Shown here one piece after another: positions 34,360 through 43,737 of a stretch of 64,000 nucleotides of DNA (within the stretch, counting starts at the first letter, position 1; each line of letters opens with the position of its first letter). The notes beneath the pieces are model-generated. The model saw only the letters and a program-made list of their open reading frames with translations. It did not search any database and was not told the DNA's origin. The stretch comes from an uncultured Paraglaciecola sp. (GTDB lineage Bacteria > Pseudomonadota > Gammaproteobacteria > Enterobacterales > Alteromonadaceae). The stretch covers positions 1-64,000 of the forward strand of contig CANMKA010000002.1 in the NCBI GenBank assembly GCA_947498355.1. The letters run 5' to 3'. The position numbers were made by a program, and so were the translations under genes.

Positions 34360-36174
34360 TTGCCTATTCAAATTTTACCACCGAGACTTGCCAACCAAAT
34401 AGCGGCGGGAGAGGTAGTTGAACGCCCTGCTTCTGTGGTTAAAGAGCTGGTAGAAAACAGTTTAGATTCTGGGGCAACCTCAATTGAAATCGATATTGAG
34501 AAAGGCGGCCACAAACGCATTTGTATTCGTGATAATGGATCTGGTATCCCCAAGCTAGAGTTAGCGTTAGCCTTGAGCCGACATGCAACCAGTAAAATTG
34601 TAAGCTTAGATGATTTAGAGTCGATAATGAGTTTGGGGTTTCGTGGAGAGGCCCTTGCGAGTGTCAGTTCTGTGGCGCGTTTGACTCTAAGCTCTAAGCC
34701 CTCGGGGCAAGAGCAAGGTTGGCAAGCGCACTGTGAAGGAACGGATATGGCAGTACAAATTAATCCTGTTGCTCATCCAAATGGAACCAGTGTTGAGGTA
34801 TGTGATTTATTTTTTAATACACCAGCGCGCCGCAAGTTTTTAAAAACTGAAAAAACAGAATTTGCGCATATCGATGAAGTTGTCAGAAGGATTGCTCTTA
34901 GCCGCTTTGACGTAGGTTTTACCCTAAAGCACAATGGGAAGGTGTTGCGAAAATACCCTTTAGTAACTGACAAACAGTCACCAGCTAAGCGTTTAGAGGC
35001 GATTTGTGGTAAAACGTTTGCCTATCAAAGTTTGCAGTTACACAGTGAGTATCAAGGGTTTAAACTCACAGGTTGGATTTTGCCGTCGTCGGAAGACAAT
35101 ACCAGTAATGACTTTCAGTATTTTTATGTAAATGGCAGAGTGATGCGTGACAAGCTTATTCATCATGCACTGCGGCAAGCCTTAGAGGAATACGCCCAGC
35201 AAGGCATGAGTTTATGTTACGTCTTGTATTTAACTCTGCCAGCAGATCAAGTTGATGTGAATGTTCATCCAGCAAAACACGAAGTGAGATTTCATCAAGC
35301 AAGGATGGTTCATGACTTTATTTATCGTGCCTTGGTCGACGGTTTAAAGCAGCTACTTTCCGACCAGAGCCCGCCGTCTTCTACTATTATGCAGGCTGTA
35401 GAGCCAAGCCATGATTATATTCATCCACTACAACGTGTTGAAACACATCAAGTTTCCGAAGGGGCTACTACAAGATTTGAATCTTCCCAATCTTCGCAGT
35501 CTCCCCATATGGGCGCAGCAAGCGGCCGTCCGGCGGGAGCAAAACAAGCGCAAGTAGATGCAGCAAGAATACAAGGTGAGTCATATCGGCGGTATCAAGA
35601 CTTAATGACCCCTAAGGCTCACAATTCGGAAGATGAAGGACACGTAAGCTATGAGTGCAGGCCTACTTGGTTGAAGGTATCTGAGCAAAAACTGTTGGTA
35701 TCTTTTGGACAAGATTTTTATTTAATTGCGATCAAAAGTTTGATGTTGGCAAATTTGACGGCCCGTTATCAAGTTAATCTGCCTATTAGTCAACCTTTGT
35801 TGATGCCAGTTTCTATCCAAGCAGATTCAGCGTTACTAGAGAATGCGAAAGCCCTGCACGACAGTTTGTTGCGCAATAGTATCGAAATTGCATGGACCCA
35901 TCAGCGCTTAATTTTGAAAAAGGTGCCATCTGACTTACGGCATTTTCCTTGGGCCGATGTCTTGTACGACTTAGTTAGTGTTAGCTATGAAAATGATGAT
36001 GAAGTACGTAAGCACATACTTTCGATTGTCGTAAACAAACAACAGACATGGCCTGATATTATGATAGAGAAAATTTGGCAAGAGTTTGTCGAAACACAAG
36101 GGTTTGATCAACAAGCTTTAGTGGATCTAGGCCACAAGGTGCCTTTAGCTGACTGGATTAGTCAATATGAGTGA
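34360..36174 (+). CDS. mutL: DNA mismatch repair protein MutL
   Basis: A 604-residue MutL. The GHKL ATPase domain is complete: [34 protein letters not shown] and [13 protein letters not shown], followed by the [11 protein letters not shown] switch. A variable linker (about 345-420) precedes the C-terminal dimerisation domain. No DQHA-x2-E-x4-E endonuclease motif is seen, as expected for species with MutH. The start is TTG 34360 after AAGG. It overlaps miaA by 8 bases. Confidence 0.96.
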   Translation: MPIQILPPRLANQIAAGEVVERPASVVKELVENSLDSGATSIEIDIEKGGHKRICIRDNGSGIPKLELALALSRHATSKIVSLDDLESIMSLGFRGEALASVSSVARLTLSSKPSGQEQGWQAHCEGTDMAVQINPVAHPNGTSVEVCDLFFNTPARRKFLKTEKTEFAHIDEVVRRIALSRFDVGFTLKHNGKVLRKYPLVTDKQSPAKRLEAICGKTFAYQSLQLHSEYQGFKLTGWILPSSEDNTSNDFQYFYVNGRVMRDKLIHHALRQALEEYAQQGMSLCYVLYLTLPADQVDVNVHPAKHEVRFHQARMVHDFIYRALVDGLKQLLSDQSPPSSTIMQAVEPSHDYIHPLQRVETHQVSEGATTRFESSQSSQSPHMGAASGRPAGAKQAQVDAARIQGESYRRYQDLMTPKAHNSEDEGHVSYECRPTWLKVSEQKLLVSFGQDFYLIAIKSLMLANLTARYQVNLPISQPLLMPVSIQADSALLENAKALHDSLLRNSIEIAWTHQRLILKKVPSDLRHFPWADVLYDLVSVSYENDDEVRKHILSIVVNKQQTWPDIMIEKIWQEFVETQGFDQQALVDLGHKVPLADWISQYE

Positions 36175-37123
36175 TGTGTTTGCACAAAGGCAAAAGGGCG
36201 AAAACCCTTTAGCCATTTTTTTAATGGGTCCCACTGCGTCGGGTAAAACGGATTTAGCAATACAGCTTTGCTCACAGTTACCCTGTGAATTAATCAGCGT
36301 TGACTCTGCATTAATTTATAAAGGCATGGATATAGGCACAGCTAAGCCTAGCCCAGAAGAGCTGAGTAAAGCGCCTCATAAATTAATAGACATTCTGGAT
36401 CCTAGCCAAAGTTACTCAGTTGCAGAATTTCGCCAAGACGCGTTACGTGAAATGCGTGCGATTACCGAAAGGGGAAATATTCCACTGCTAGTGGGGGGCA
36501 CTATGCTTTACTACAAAGCTTTAGTCGACGGATTATCGCCACTGCCTGAATCAGACCCTCACGTCCGTCAGGATATTGAATCTCAAGCCAAACAGTTGGG
36601 ATGGAATGCGATGCACCAAAAGCTTGAGGTCATTGACCCACAATCAGCGGCGCGTATTCATCCAAATGACCCCCAACGTCTGGGCCGTGCCCTAGAAGTA
36701 TTTGCCTTAACCCAGCGTACTATGACAGACTGGTTATCGACAAAATCTGAACCTATTCCTTATGTAATTCAGCAGTTTAGTATTGCACCAGAAGACCGTA
36801 AGGTGTTGCATGAGCGCATTGAGTTACGTTTTGATTTAATGATAAAAGCAAATTTTCAGCAAGAAGTTGAGGCATTGCGAGAGCGGGGTGATCTGCATCT
36901 CGATTTACCCTCTATAAGGTGTGTGGGTTATCGACAGATGTGGCAATACTTGGATGGCGATTGTTCATTTTCTGAAATGCGAGACAAGTCTATTGCTGCC
37001 ACTCGACAGCTAGCAAAAAGGCAACTAACATGGTTACGGAGTTGGAAAAATGTGCAGCAACTAGACACATTCCACAACGACAACGTAGTAAGGGTTGTAG
37101 ATCGTATTAAAATTGCGCCTTGA
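36167..37123 (+). CDS. miaA: tRNA dimethylallyltransferase MiaA
   Basis: A 318-residue enzyme that transfers a dimethylallyl group to N6 of A37 in tRNAs reading UNN codons. Visible features: P-loop [11 protein letters not shown], the substrate-binding [27 protein letters not shown], and the C-terminal [10 protein letters not shown] region. Length is typical. It overlaps mutL by 8 bases and precedes hfq after 78 bases, which hold a promoter-like TATAAT (37151-37156). Confidence 0.96.
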   Translation: MSDVFAQRQKGENPLAIFLMGPTASGKTDLAIQLCSQLPCELISVDSALIYKGMDIGTAKPSPEELSKAPHKLIDILDPSQSYSVAEFRQDALREMRAITERGNIPLLVGGTMLYYKALVDGLSPLPESDPHVRQDIESQAKQLGWNAMHQKLEVIDPQSAARIHPNDPQRLGRALEVFALTQRTMTDWLSTKSEPIPYVIQQFSIAPEDRKVLHERIELRFDLMIKANFQQEVEALRERGDLHLDLPSIRCVGYRQMWQYLDGDCSFSEMRDKSIAATRQLAKRQLTWLRSWKNVQQLDTFHNDNVVRVVDRIKIAP

Positions 37124-37150
37124 CTCGCTATACAGGGTAACCATTTTCTG

Positions 37151-37156
37151 TATAAT
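37151..37156 (+). promoter_or_regulatory. Possible -10 element for hfq
   Basis: TATAAT lies 46 bases before the hfq start. No good -35 hexamer is found at 16-18 bases, so this is a weak call. Confidence 0.3.
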
Positions 37157-37201
37157 TTTGAGTCTTGGTAAATATTAATAATAAAAAGAAAAGGATAGAT
37201 A

Positions 37202-37447
37202 ATGGCAAAAGGGCAATCACTGCAAGACCCATTTTTGAATGCATTGCGAAAAGAACGCATTCCTGTATCAATTTACCTCGTAAATGGTATAAAATTGCAA
37301 GGCCAGGTCGAGTCATTCGACCAATTTGTAATTTTGCTTAAGAATACGGTTAGTCAAATGGTTTACAAGCACGCGATATCCACAGTCGTGCCTTCTCGTG
37401 CTATTCAAATGCCTACAAATGGTCAAGCCGAATCAGAAGACAACTAG
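37202..37447 (+). CDS. hfq: RNA chaperone Hfq
   Basis: An 81-residue Sm-like protein that forms hexamers and pairs small RNAs with mRNAs. Sm1 ([21 protein letters not shown]) and Sm2 ([12 protein letters not shown]) are canonical, and the proximal-site residues QSLQDPFLN are conserved. The C-terminal tail is short compared with E. coli Hfq (102 residues), as usual in marine gammaproteobacteria. hflX follows 37 bases downstream. Confidence 0.98.
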   Translation: MAKGQSLQDPFLNALRKERIPVSIYLVNGIKLQGQVESFDQFVILLKNTVSQMVYKHAISTVVPSRAIQMPTNGQAESEDN

Positions 37448-37484
37448 ACGTATTTTTAACATAGTAGAACAATAGGAGAACGGC

Positions 37485-38774
37485 TTGTTTGACCGTTATG
37501 AAGCAGGTGAACAAGCTGTTTTAGTACATGTTGATTTTTCAGATGAAAACAGTAAAGAAGATTTACTAGAGCTTCAGCTTTTAGTTTCTTCTGCTGGTGT
37601 AAATGCAATCGATGTTGTTTCTGGTTCGCGTCAAGCGCCTCACCCCAAGTACTTTGTAGGCAGCGGTAAGGCCGAAGAAATTGCCAATGCTGTGCGTACT
37701 CAACAAGCAGACATAGTGATATTTAATCATAGTTTGTCTCCCTCTCAAGAAAGAAACTTAGAGCAATTATGTAAGTGCAGAGTACTCGACCGTACTGGCC
37801 TTATTCTAGATATTTTTGCTCAACGAGCTCGAACTCACGAGGGTAAGTTGCAGGTAGAACTTGCTCAACTGAGACACATTAGTACACGCCTAATTCGAGG
37901 TTGGACGCACTTAGAGCGGCAAAAAGGGGGAATCGGTTTAAGAGGGCCAGGGGAGACCCAGCTCGAAACTGATAGAAGATTATTAAGAGCGCGTATAAAA
38001 AGTATTTTACGCCGCTTAGAAAAAGTCCAAAAACAGCGTGAACAAGGGCGCCGTTCTAGAATTCGGGCAGAGATCCCCACTGTTTCGCTGGTGGGTTATA
38101 CCAATGCTGGGAAATCTACGTTATTCAATGAAATGACCAATTCTGCTGTATATGCTGCGGATCAATTGTTCGCAACCCTAGATCCAACGTTAAGAAAGAT
38201 ACAACTGCAAGATGTGGGATCAGCTATTCTGGCGGATACGGTTGGTTTTATCCGACACCTCCCCCATGATCTAATTGCTGCGTTTAAAGCAACGTTGCAA
38301 GAAACTCAACAAGCTAATTTGTTGTTGCATGTGGTCGACTACGCTGATGACCAATTTCGTGAAAACACAGATCAAGTAAACGAAGTACTCGATGAGATTG
38401 GTGCTGGAGATATTCAGCAACTAGTCGTGTGTAATAAAATTGATCGAATGGAAGGTGTTGAAGCTAAAATCGATAGGGATGATGAAGGTACTCCTATTCG
38501 CGTTTGGGTGTCTGCTCAGCAAGGTATAGGCATTGATTTACTGTTAGACGCGATAACCGAATGTTTGTCAGACAATATGGTGCAACATTGTTTGGCGATT
38601 CCACCACATAAAAGCAGTTTACGTGGTGTGTTTTTTGATATGAACTGTATTGCATCACAGAGTTACACCGAACAGGGTGATTGGTTAGTCGAAGTCAGAA
38701 TGGAAAACAGTGAATGGCAACGGCTAATTAAACGGGTCGATGAAAACTTAGAGTCGTACATAGTAGAACAATAA
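37485..38774 (+). CDS. hflX: Ribosome-associated GTPase HflX
   Basis: A 429-residue GTPase that splits stalled or stress-damaged ribosomes. The N-terminal HflX domain (GSGKAEEIA), a basic coiled region (GGIGLRGPGETQLETDRR) and the G domain (G1 GYTNAGKSTLFN; G3 DTVGFI; G4 NKID) are present. The start is TTG 37485 preceded by TAGGAGA. In E. coli hflX is co-transcribed with hfq, and here the spacing agrees. Confidence 0.95.
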   Translation: MFDRYEAGEQAVLVHVDFSDENSKEDLLELQLLVSSAGVNAIDVVSGSRQAPHPKYFVGSGKAEEIANAVRTQQADIVIFNHSLSPSQERNLEQLCKCRVLDRTGLILDIFAQRARTHEGKLQVELAQLRHISTRLIRGWTHLERQKGGIGLRGPGETQLETDRRLLRARIKSILRRLEKVQKQREQGRRSRIRAEIPTVSLVGYTNAGKSTLFNEMTNSAVYAADQLFATLDPTLRKIQLQDVGSAILADTVGFIRHLPHDLIAAFKATLQETQQANLLLHVVDYADDQFRENTDQVNEVLDEIGAGDIQQLVVCNKIDRMEGVEAKIDRDDEGTPIRVWVSAQQGIGIDLLLDAITECLSDNMVQHCLAIPPHKSSLRGVFFDMNCIASQSYTEQGDWLVEVRMENSEWQRLIKRVDENLESYIVEQ

Positions 38775-38855
38775 GTCGCGGGTTTGCTGCTTAGCAGCAG
38801 ACTAAACGTATAATAATTTCGTACATTTATTCAATTAACTAGTTGGAGATCAAAC

Positions 38856-40010
38856 ATGGCTTGGAATGAGCCCGGTGGAAACAATAATGATCCTTGGAAA
38901 AACAAGGGCGGCCGAAATCAAGGGCCACCTGATTTGGACGAGGTATTCAAAAACTTAATGAACAAGTTTGGTAAGTTTGGTGGTGGAAGTGGTGGTTCTT
39001 CAGGCGGTAAAAGCTTGGGTGGTACCGGTCTAGCTGTCATTCTGGGTATCTTGATTGCGGCTTGGGCTGTGAGTGGCTTTTACACCATTCGTGAAGCCGA
39101 GCGTGGTGTAGTCTTAAGGTTTGGTGAATTTAATAAATTTGTTGAGCCGGGCCTTAACTGGAAGCCAACGTTTGTCGACACAGTGAAACCTGTAGATGTG
39201 CAAACTGTTCGCTCTATGCCTTCCTCTGGCTCTATGCTGACTGAAGACGAAAACGTAGTACGTGTAGAAATGGAAGTGCAGTACCGCATTACCGAACCTT
39301 ACAAGTACAGTTTCTCGGTGACTAGTCCAGAAGAGAGCTTGAGCCAAGCATTTGATAGCGCAATCCGCTACGTAGTGGGTCACTCTAAAATGGATGACGT
39401 TCTGACGAGTGGTCGTGAATCTGCTCGCCAAAGTGTTAGAGGTGAATTAATCGACATTATTGAGTCCTACGATATGGGGATCTCAATTGTTGATATGAAC
39501 TTTAAAGACGCTCGCCCACCTGAAGAAGTGAAAGAAGCCTTTGATGATGCCATAGCCGCCCAAGAAGACGAACAGCGCTTTATAAACGAAGCCGAAGCCT
39601 ATGCACGTGAAATCGAACCTAGGGCTAGGGGGCAAGTTAACCGTATGTCTCAAGAAGCTCAAGCTTATAAAGAGCGTGTCACGTTAGAAGCGCAAGGTGA
39701 AGTAGCAAGATTCGCTGAACTGTTGCCACAATATAAGGCTGCGCCTGAAGTAACCCGTAGCCGTATTTATTTAGAAACCTTAGAGCAGGTTTACGGAAGC
39801 ACCAGTAAGATACTAGTTGATACTGAAGGTACGGGGAACATGATGTACTTACCTCTAGATAAAATCTTAGAGCGTCAGTCAGGGCAAGATGTACCCGCTA
39901 ACATACGCAGTACGTTAGAAGGGTTACGTAACCAAGATGCTGATACGCAACCAGTATCAAATAATTCTAGAAGTTCAAGAACTTCTACCGTTCGTACGGG
40001 GAGAAACTAA
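38856..40010 (+). CDS. hflK: FtsH modulator HflK
   Basis: A 384-residue SPFH-domain membrane protein. A glycine/asparagine-rich cytoplasmic N terminus (1-55) is followed by one membrane helix (about 58-76) and the periplasmic SPFH/band-7 domain (ERGVVLRFGEFNKFVEPGLN onwards), then a helical region and a disordered tail rich in Ser/Arg/Thr. HflK and HflC form a cage around the FtsH protease and limit its action on membrane proteins. A TATAAT at 38809 with TTGCTG upstream may be an internal promoter. Confidence 0.95.
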   Translation: MAWNEPGGNNNDPWKNKGGRNQGPPDLDEVFKNLMNKFGKFGGGSGGSSGGKSLGGTGLAVILGILIAAWAVSGFYTIREAERGVVLRFGEFNKFVEPGLNWKPTFVDTVKPVDVQTVRSMPSSGSMLTEDENVVRVEMEVQYRITEPYKYSFSVTSPEESLSQAFDSAIRYVVGHSKMDDVLTSGRESARQSVRGELIDIIESYDMGISIVDMNFKDARPPEEVKEAFDDAIAAQEDEQRFINEAEAYAREIEPRARGQVNRMSQEAQAYKERVTLEAQGEVARFAELLPQYKAAPEVTRSRIYLETLEQVYGSTSKILVDTEGTGNMMYLPLDKILERQSGQDVPANIRSTLEGLRNQDADTQPVSNNSRSSRTSTVRTGRN

Positions 40011-40013
40011 GTC

Positions 40014-40895
40014 ATGAAGAACTTTATTGCATTACTCATTGTGGCCTTAGGTTTCTTAGTATTTGGTTCACTGTTTGTTGTTGAAGAAGGCAGCCGAGCT
40101 ATTGTTATTCAGTTTGGTAAAGTCCAAAGAGATAGTGATACAGGTGTAACCAACGTATTTGAACCAGGTTTACACTTGAAACTGCCGTTTTTTGACCGCG
40201 TAGTTAAGTTAGACGCACGCATTCAAACTTTGGATGAAGTACCAGATCGTTTTGTTACCTCTGAGAAGAAAGACTTAATCGTTGATTTATACGTGAAATG
40301 GAAAATCAAAGATTTCGCAAAATATTATTTGGCCACAGGTGGTATTAAAAGCGGTGCAGAGGTGCTACTACAGCAAAAAGTCAACAATGGGTTACGTTCT
40401 GAATTTGGTACGCGAACTATTCAACAGATTGTGTCGGGTGAGCGTTCAGAATTAATGGATGAAGCCATGGAGCAAGCTTCAACTAGTTCTGATGAGCTTG
40501 GTATTGAAATAGTTGACGTACGTGTTAAGCAAATTAACTTGCCGTTGGAAGTAAGAAACTTTATTTTCCAACGTATGCGGACCGAGCGTGAAGCTGTGGC
40601 TAGAGAGCACAGATCGGAAGGTAAAGAGAAAGCTGAGTTTATTAAAGCCGACATAGATGCGAGAGTGACTGTCATGTTAGCTGATGCAGAACGAAACCTA
40701 AGAACGACTAAAGGTGAAGGTGATGCTCAGGCTGCTAAAATTTATGCTGATACTTACACTCAAGATCCTGAATTCTATGGATTCTTAAGAAGTATGGATG
40801 CATACAAATCTAGCTTTAACAGTAAAAATGATGTTTTGATTGTTGAGCCGGACAGTGACTTCTTCAAATACATGAAGAACGGTTTATCTAAATAA
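40014..40895 (+). CDS. hflC: FtsH modulator HflC
   Basis: A 293-residue SPFH-domain protein with an N-terminal membrane helix (3-22) and the band-7 domain (VVEEGSRAIVIQFGKV). It is the partner of HflK, three bases downstream of it. The conserved C-terminal segment YGFLRSMDAYKSSF is complete. A strong terminator follows, so the super-operon ends here rather than continuing to purA. Confidence 0.95.
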   Translation: MKNFIALLIVALGFLVFGSLFVVEEGSRAIVIQFGKVQRDSDTGVTNVFEPGLHLKLPFFDRVVKLDARIQTLDEVPDRFVTSEKKDLIVDLYVKWKIKDFAKYYLATGGIKSGAEVLLQQKVNNGLRSEFGTRTIQQIVSGERSELMDEAMEQASTSSDELGIEIVDVRVKQINLPLEVRNFIFQRMRTEREAVAREHRSEGKEKAEFIKADIDARVTVMLADAERNLRTTKGEGDAQAAKIYADTYTQDPEFYGFLRSMDAYKSSFNSKNDVLIVEPDSDFFKYMKNGLSK

Positions 40896-40935
40896 GCTGA
40901 ATTAAGATTACATCAAGAGACTTAACTTGTGATTG

Positions 40936-40962
40936 AAAAAGCGCCCTCGGGCGCTTTTTTTT
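40936..40962 (+). terminator. Intrinsic terminator after hflC
   Basis: AAAAAGCGCCC and GGGCGCTTTTTT pair around TC, continuing into a T-run. It ends the hfq-hflX-hflK-hflC unit. Confidence 0.9.
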
Positions 40963-41024
40963 GTGAGCTAATAATGAGTTTGTAATGCCGATAAATAGGC
41001 TTTTTAGCAACCCCTGATAATACT

Positions 41025-43178
41025 CTATGGCAATTGAGCAGGTAACCTTAAAAATTGTTCAATGGGTAAGGGCTTACTAAATAGAAAACCCTGAGCACTA
41101 GGGCAGTTACACTCTTGTAAAAAGCGTTTTTGATAGTCGGTTTCGACACCTTCTGCAATAACGCCAACATTTAGGCTTTTAGCCATAGCGATCACCGCGA
41201 GTACAATGGCACTGTCACTGTCTTGTCCTTGGTTGCTAGCTGTTAGTGACATAACGAATGAACGGTCTATCTTGATATGATCAATTGCCAGTTTTTGTAA
41301 ATACGCTAATGAGCTATAGCCGGTTCCAAAGTCATCGATTGCGACACTTATGCCTAAGGTGCGTAATTCACTGAGTAAATGCTGAACTTTATCGTAATCA
41401 TCTATTAGTACGCCTTCGGTTAATTCAATCTCGAATTGGCATGGATTAACTTTGTGTTTATTGAGGCTTTGCTTAATAAACGAAAATAACTGTCTATCTG
41501 CGATTTGACGAGGTGATAGGTTAACCGATATTTTGATTATTTTACCTGCTTCTGAAAGTACTTTCATTTGCTTACAAGCTTGGTTGATGACCCATTTTCC
41601 AATAGGAACAATTAGACCCGTTTGTTCAGCTAAAGGAATAAAGTCTGTAGGAGATACTAAGGCTCCATCGATTTTTCTCCAACGAATAAGGGCTTCGGCT
41701 TTGATGACTTGGCCAGACGACAAATTTATTATGGGTTGAAAGAACAACTCAAATTCATTGTCGGTAATCGCAGTTTGTAAGGCGTTTTCCATTTGTACGC
41801 GTTTTAGAGCGTCTTCTACGAGTTTTTGAGAGTAGAAAGCGGTGTGAGTCTCTGGCGAGTTTTTTGCGGCAGAGACGGCTATGTCGGCAAACTTTATTAG
41901 CTCTTCAATATTTTTGCTGTCTTTAGGAAAGCTAGTTGCGCCTATATTAAGTTGAATTTCGCACCGGCCTCCCGATTCAAGATAAAATGGCAGGGAGCAG
42001 GCATTGATTACTTCACGAATAAAGGCTTTACACTGATTGTATTCATTGTGTAAATGTTGGGTGTTTAGGTCGTCAAGTCCCAAGACTACCGCAAACTCTG
42101 CCCCCCCAATTCGTGCAATTAGGTCGTCCATACGGGTCAGTGAAGATAACCGTTTTGCCAGTCCAATTAGGACCTGATCACCCGTTGCATGCCCATGCAA
42201 CTCATTTACGCGCTTGAACTTTTCTATGTCTAAGTAAAGTAAAAAGAAGGGCTTGCCGCGTAGAGCCCTATCTTCTAGTTGCTGCCAAAAATATTGGCGA
42301 TTGGGTAAGTCTGTTAATACATCATAGTGGCTGAGCTTTTCGTTTCGCTTGAGTAAAAACTTAACTTGAGTGACATCACTAACGCTTAAGATCCAGTTTT
42401 TAATATGTCGTAAGCCATCTTTAATCGGATAAATCGAGACTTTCAGCCATTTGCCTTGTTCGGGTGGATTAAGCCAGCATAACTCTCCAGACCAAGGACT
42501 GTGAGTAGCAAATATACGTTCATATTCAGGATATTGTTTCTTAAACAATTCTAGAAGTAGACGGTCTATAGGCTGCTTAATCTCTACAGAGGTGTCACTA
42601 AACAAAGCTTGCAGAGCAGGATTACCTTTGAGCATTTGTAAACGCTCATCCAGAACCGCTACGCCAATCTCAGCTTGTTCAAGCGCCTGAATAATGGGTT
42701 GTTCTAGTGTGTGTATGGCAGAGGAGGAATTAAGTAAATCTGCCATTCTTTTCTCAAGTTGCTCGTGCCGAGCGGTAATTTGATCATTCGAAAGTAGTAG
42801 TTCACGGGCTAATTGTAACGTTTGTTGTTTCTTTTCAAATTTGTCTTTGAGTCGGTGAACAACTAGGTAGCTGTGAGGGGGATTGTTTATGGCTTGGGCC
42901 TCAAGGCGTAAAGGGTGGCCTTGAATCGTTTCAGTCCAGATCCCTGAATCTATTACATTTGCAGCTTTAGCCTGCCAATGAGGAATTGCGTCTTGCATAA
43001 AATCAAGTAGGAATGGGAAATTGTTGTCTATTTCTATGTTATGCCCGGCAGATACACCTTGGATGAGAGGATCGAACCAAGAGTCGGCTTTGTATATCAC
43101 TTCAAATTCGTGCGCGCCTATGTGCTTAAAAATAACGCAGTCTATTAATCCTAATTCTGTAAATAATGAAGTGACCAT
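41025..43178 (-). CDS. PAS-GGDEF(degenerate)-EAL protein, predicted c-di-GMP phosphodiesterase
   Basis: A 717-residue predicted cytoplasmic protein. The N-terminal ~110 residues are unrecognised, a coiled segment follows (112-150), then a PAS-like domain (about 165-270), a GGDEF domain (about 280-450) and an EAL domain (about 455-710). The diguanylate cyclase signature reads GGAEF (residues 358-362), so cyclase activity is probably lost and the domain may be a GTP sensor. The EAL domain keeps E495-A-L (KAEALIRW), DDFGTGYSSLAYL and EGVET, so it should hydrolyse c-di-GMP. It lies seven bases after the small GTPase gene and ends that four-gene cluster. A link between the GTPase switch and c-di-GMP breakdown is inference from this order. 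Confidence 0.9.
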   Translation of the reverse strand: MVTSLFTELGLIDCVIFKHIGAHEFEVIYKADSWFDPLIQGVSAGHNIEIDNNFPFLLDFMQDAIPHWQAKAANVIDSGIWTETIQGHPLRLEAQAINNPPHSYLVVHRLKDKFEKKQQTLQLARELLLSNDQITARHEQLEKRMADLLNSSSAIHTLEQPIIQALEQAEIGVAVLDERLQMLKGNPALQALFSDTSVEIKQPIDRLLLELFKKQYPEYERIFATHSPWSGELCWLNPPEQGKWLKVSIYPIKDGLRHIKNWILSVSDVTQVKFLLKRNEKLSHYDVLTDLPNRQYFWQQLEDRALRGKPFFLLYLDIEKFKRVNELHGHATGDQVLIGLAKRLSSLTRMDDLIARIGGAEFAVVLGLDDLNTQHLHNEYNQCKAFIREVINACSLPFYLESGGRCEIQLNIGATSFPKDSKNIEELIKFADIAVSAAKNSPETHTAFYSQKLVEDALKRVQMENALQTAITDNEFELFFQPIINLSSGQVIKAEALIRWRKIDGALVSPTDFIPLAEQTGLIVPIGKWVINQACKQMKVLSEAGKIIKISVNLSPRQIADRQLFSFIKQSLNKHKVNPCQFEIELTEGVLIDDYDKVQHLLSELRTLGISVAIDDFGTGYSSLAYLQKLAIDHIKIDRSFVMSLTASNQGQDSDSAIVLAVIAMAKSLNVGVIAEGVETDYQKRFLQECNCPSAQGFLFSKPLPIEQFLRLPAQLP

Positions 43179-43185
43179 TCAAATT

Positions 43186-43677
43186 CTACTCCGTTAGTAT
43201 TTGTGCCATATAAGTGAACATCTGTTCTACGCCTTGACCGGATTTGGCACTTGTGTCGAAGCAGGTTACAAAGTCTTGTTTTAGTTCGCTTAGCTCCTTT
43301 TCGCTCCAATGCCAGCTGGTCTCCAAATCGGCTTTATTGAGTGCCAATATGCAAGGTATATCTGCGACCTCTTTTACCAGTTTAAATATTTCTATACCTT
43401 CAACTAATGATTGAGAGCGAGTTGTATCCGTTACTATGATAACGCCAGACGCCCCCCTTACATATTTGGGTTGAAACCCACAATACCTATCTATTCCTTC
43501 AATATCCCAAATCATCAATTGAACAGGTTGAGCTGTACTATCAATAATTTTTTTATCTATTTTTACGCCTATGGAGGTCAAGTATTTCTCAGAAAAAATA
43601 CCCTCAACATATTGTTTAATTAAACTGGTTTTTCCGACTCCAGATGCGCCTAATATACATATTTTTTTTTGTATCAT
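43186..43677 (-). CDS. Ras/Rab-like small GTPase
   Basis: A 163-residue single-domain small GTPase. All nucleotide motifs are visible: G1 G10-ASGVGKTS (10-18), G2 Thr34, G3 D58-I-E-G61, G4 N114-KAD117 and G5 S143-AK. The overall strand/helix order (YLTSIGVKI switch I, GFQPKYVRGASGVIIVTD after switch II) is Rab/Ras-like. The Ras catalytic Gln after the G3 glycine is replaced by Ile62, so intrinsic hydrolysis is probably slow and a GAP is needed. There is no lipidation motif. The upstream gene encodes a protein with a roadblock/LC7-like segment, the class that acts as GAP or platform for MglA-type GTPases. Confidence 0.9.
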   Translation of the reverse strand: MIQKKICILGASGVGKTSLIKQYVEGIFSEKYLTSIGVKIDKKIIDSTAQPVQLMIWDIEGIDRYCGFQPKYVRGASGVIIVTDTTRSQSLVEGIEIFKLVKEVADIPCILALNKADLETSWHWSEKELSELKQDFVTCFDTSAKSGQGVEQMFTYMAQILTE

Positions 43678-43737
43678 TTCGATACCTTTTTTATTTTCGA
43701 CGACATAGCCAATACCACATTTTGCATGATTATCTTT

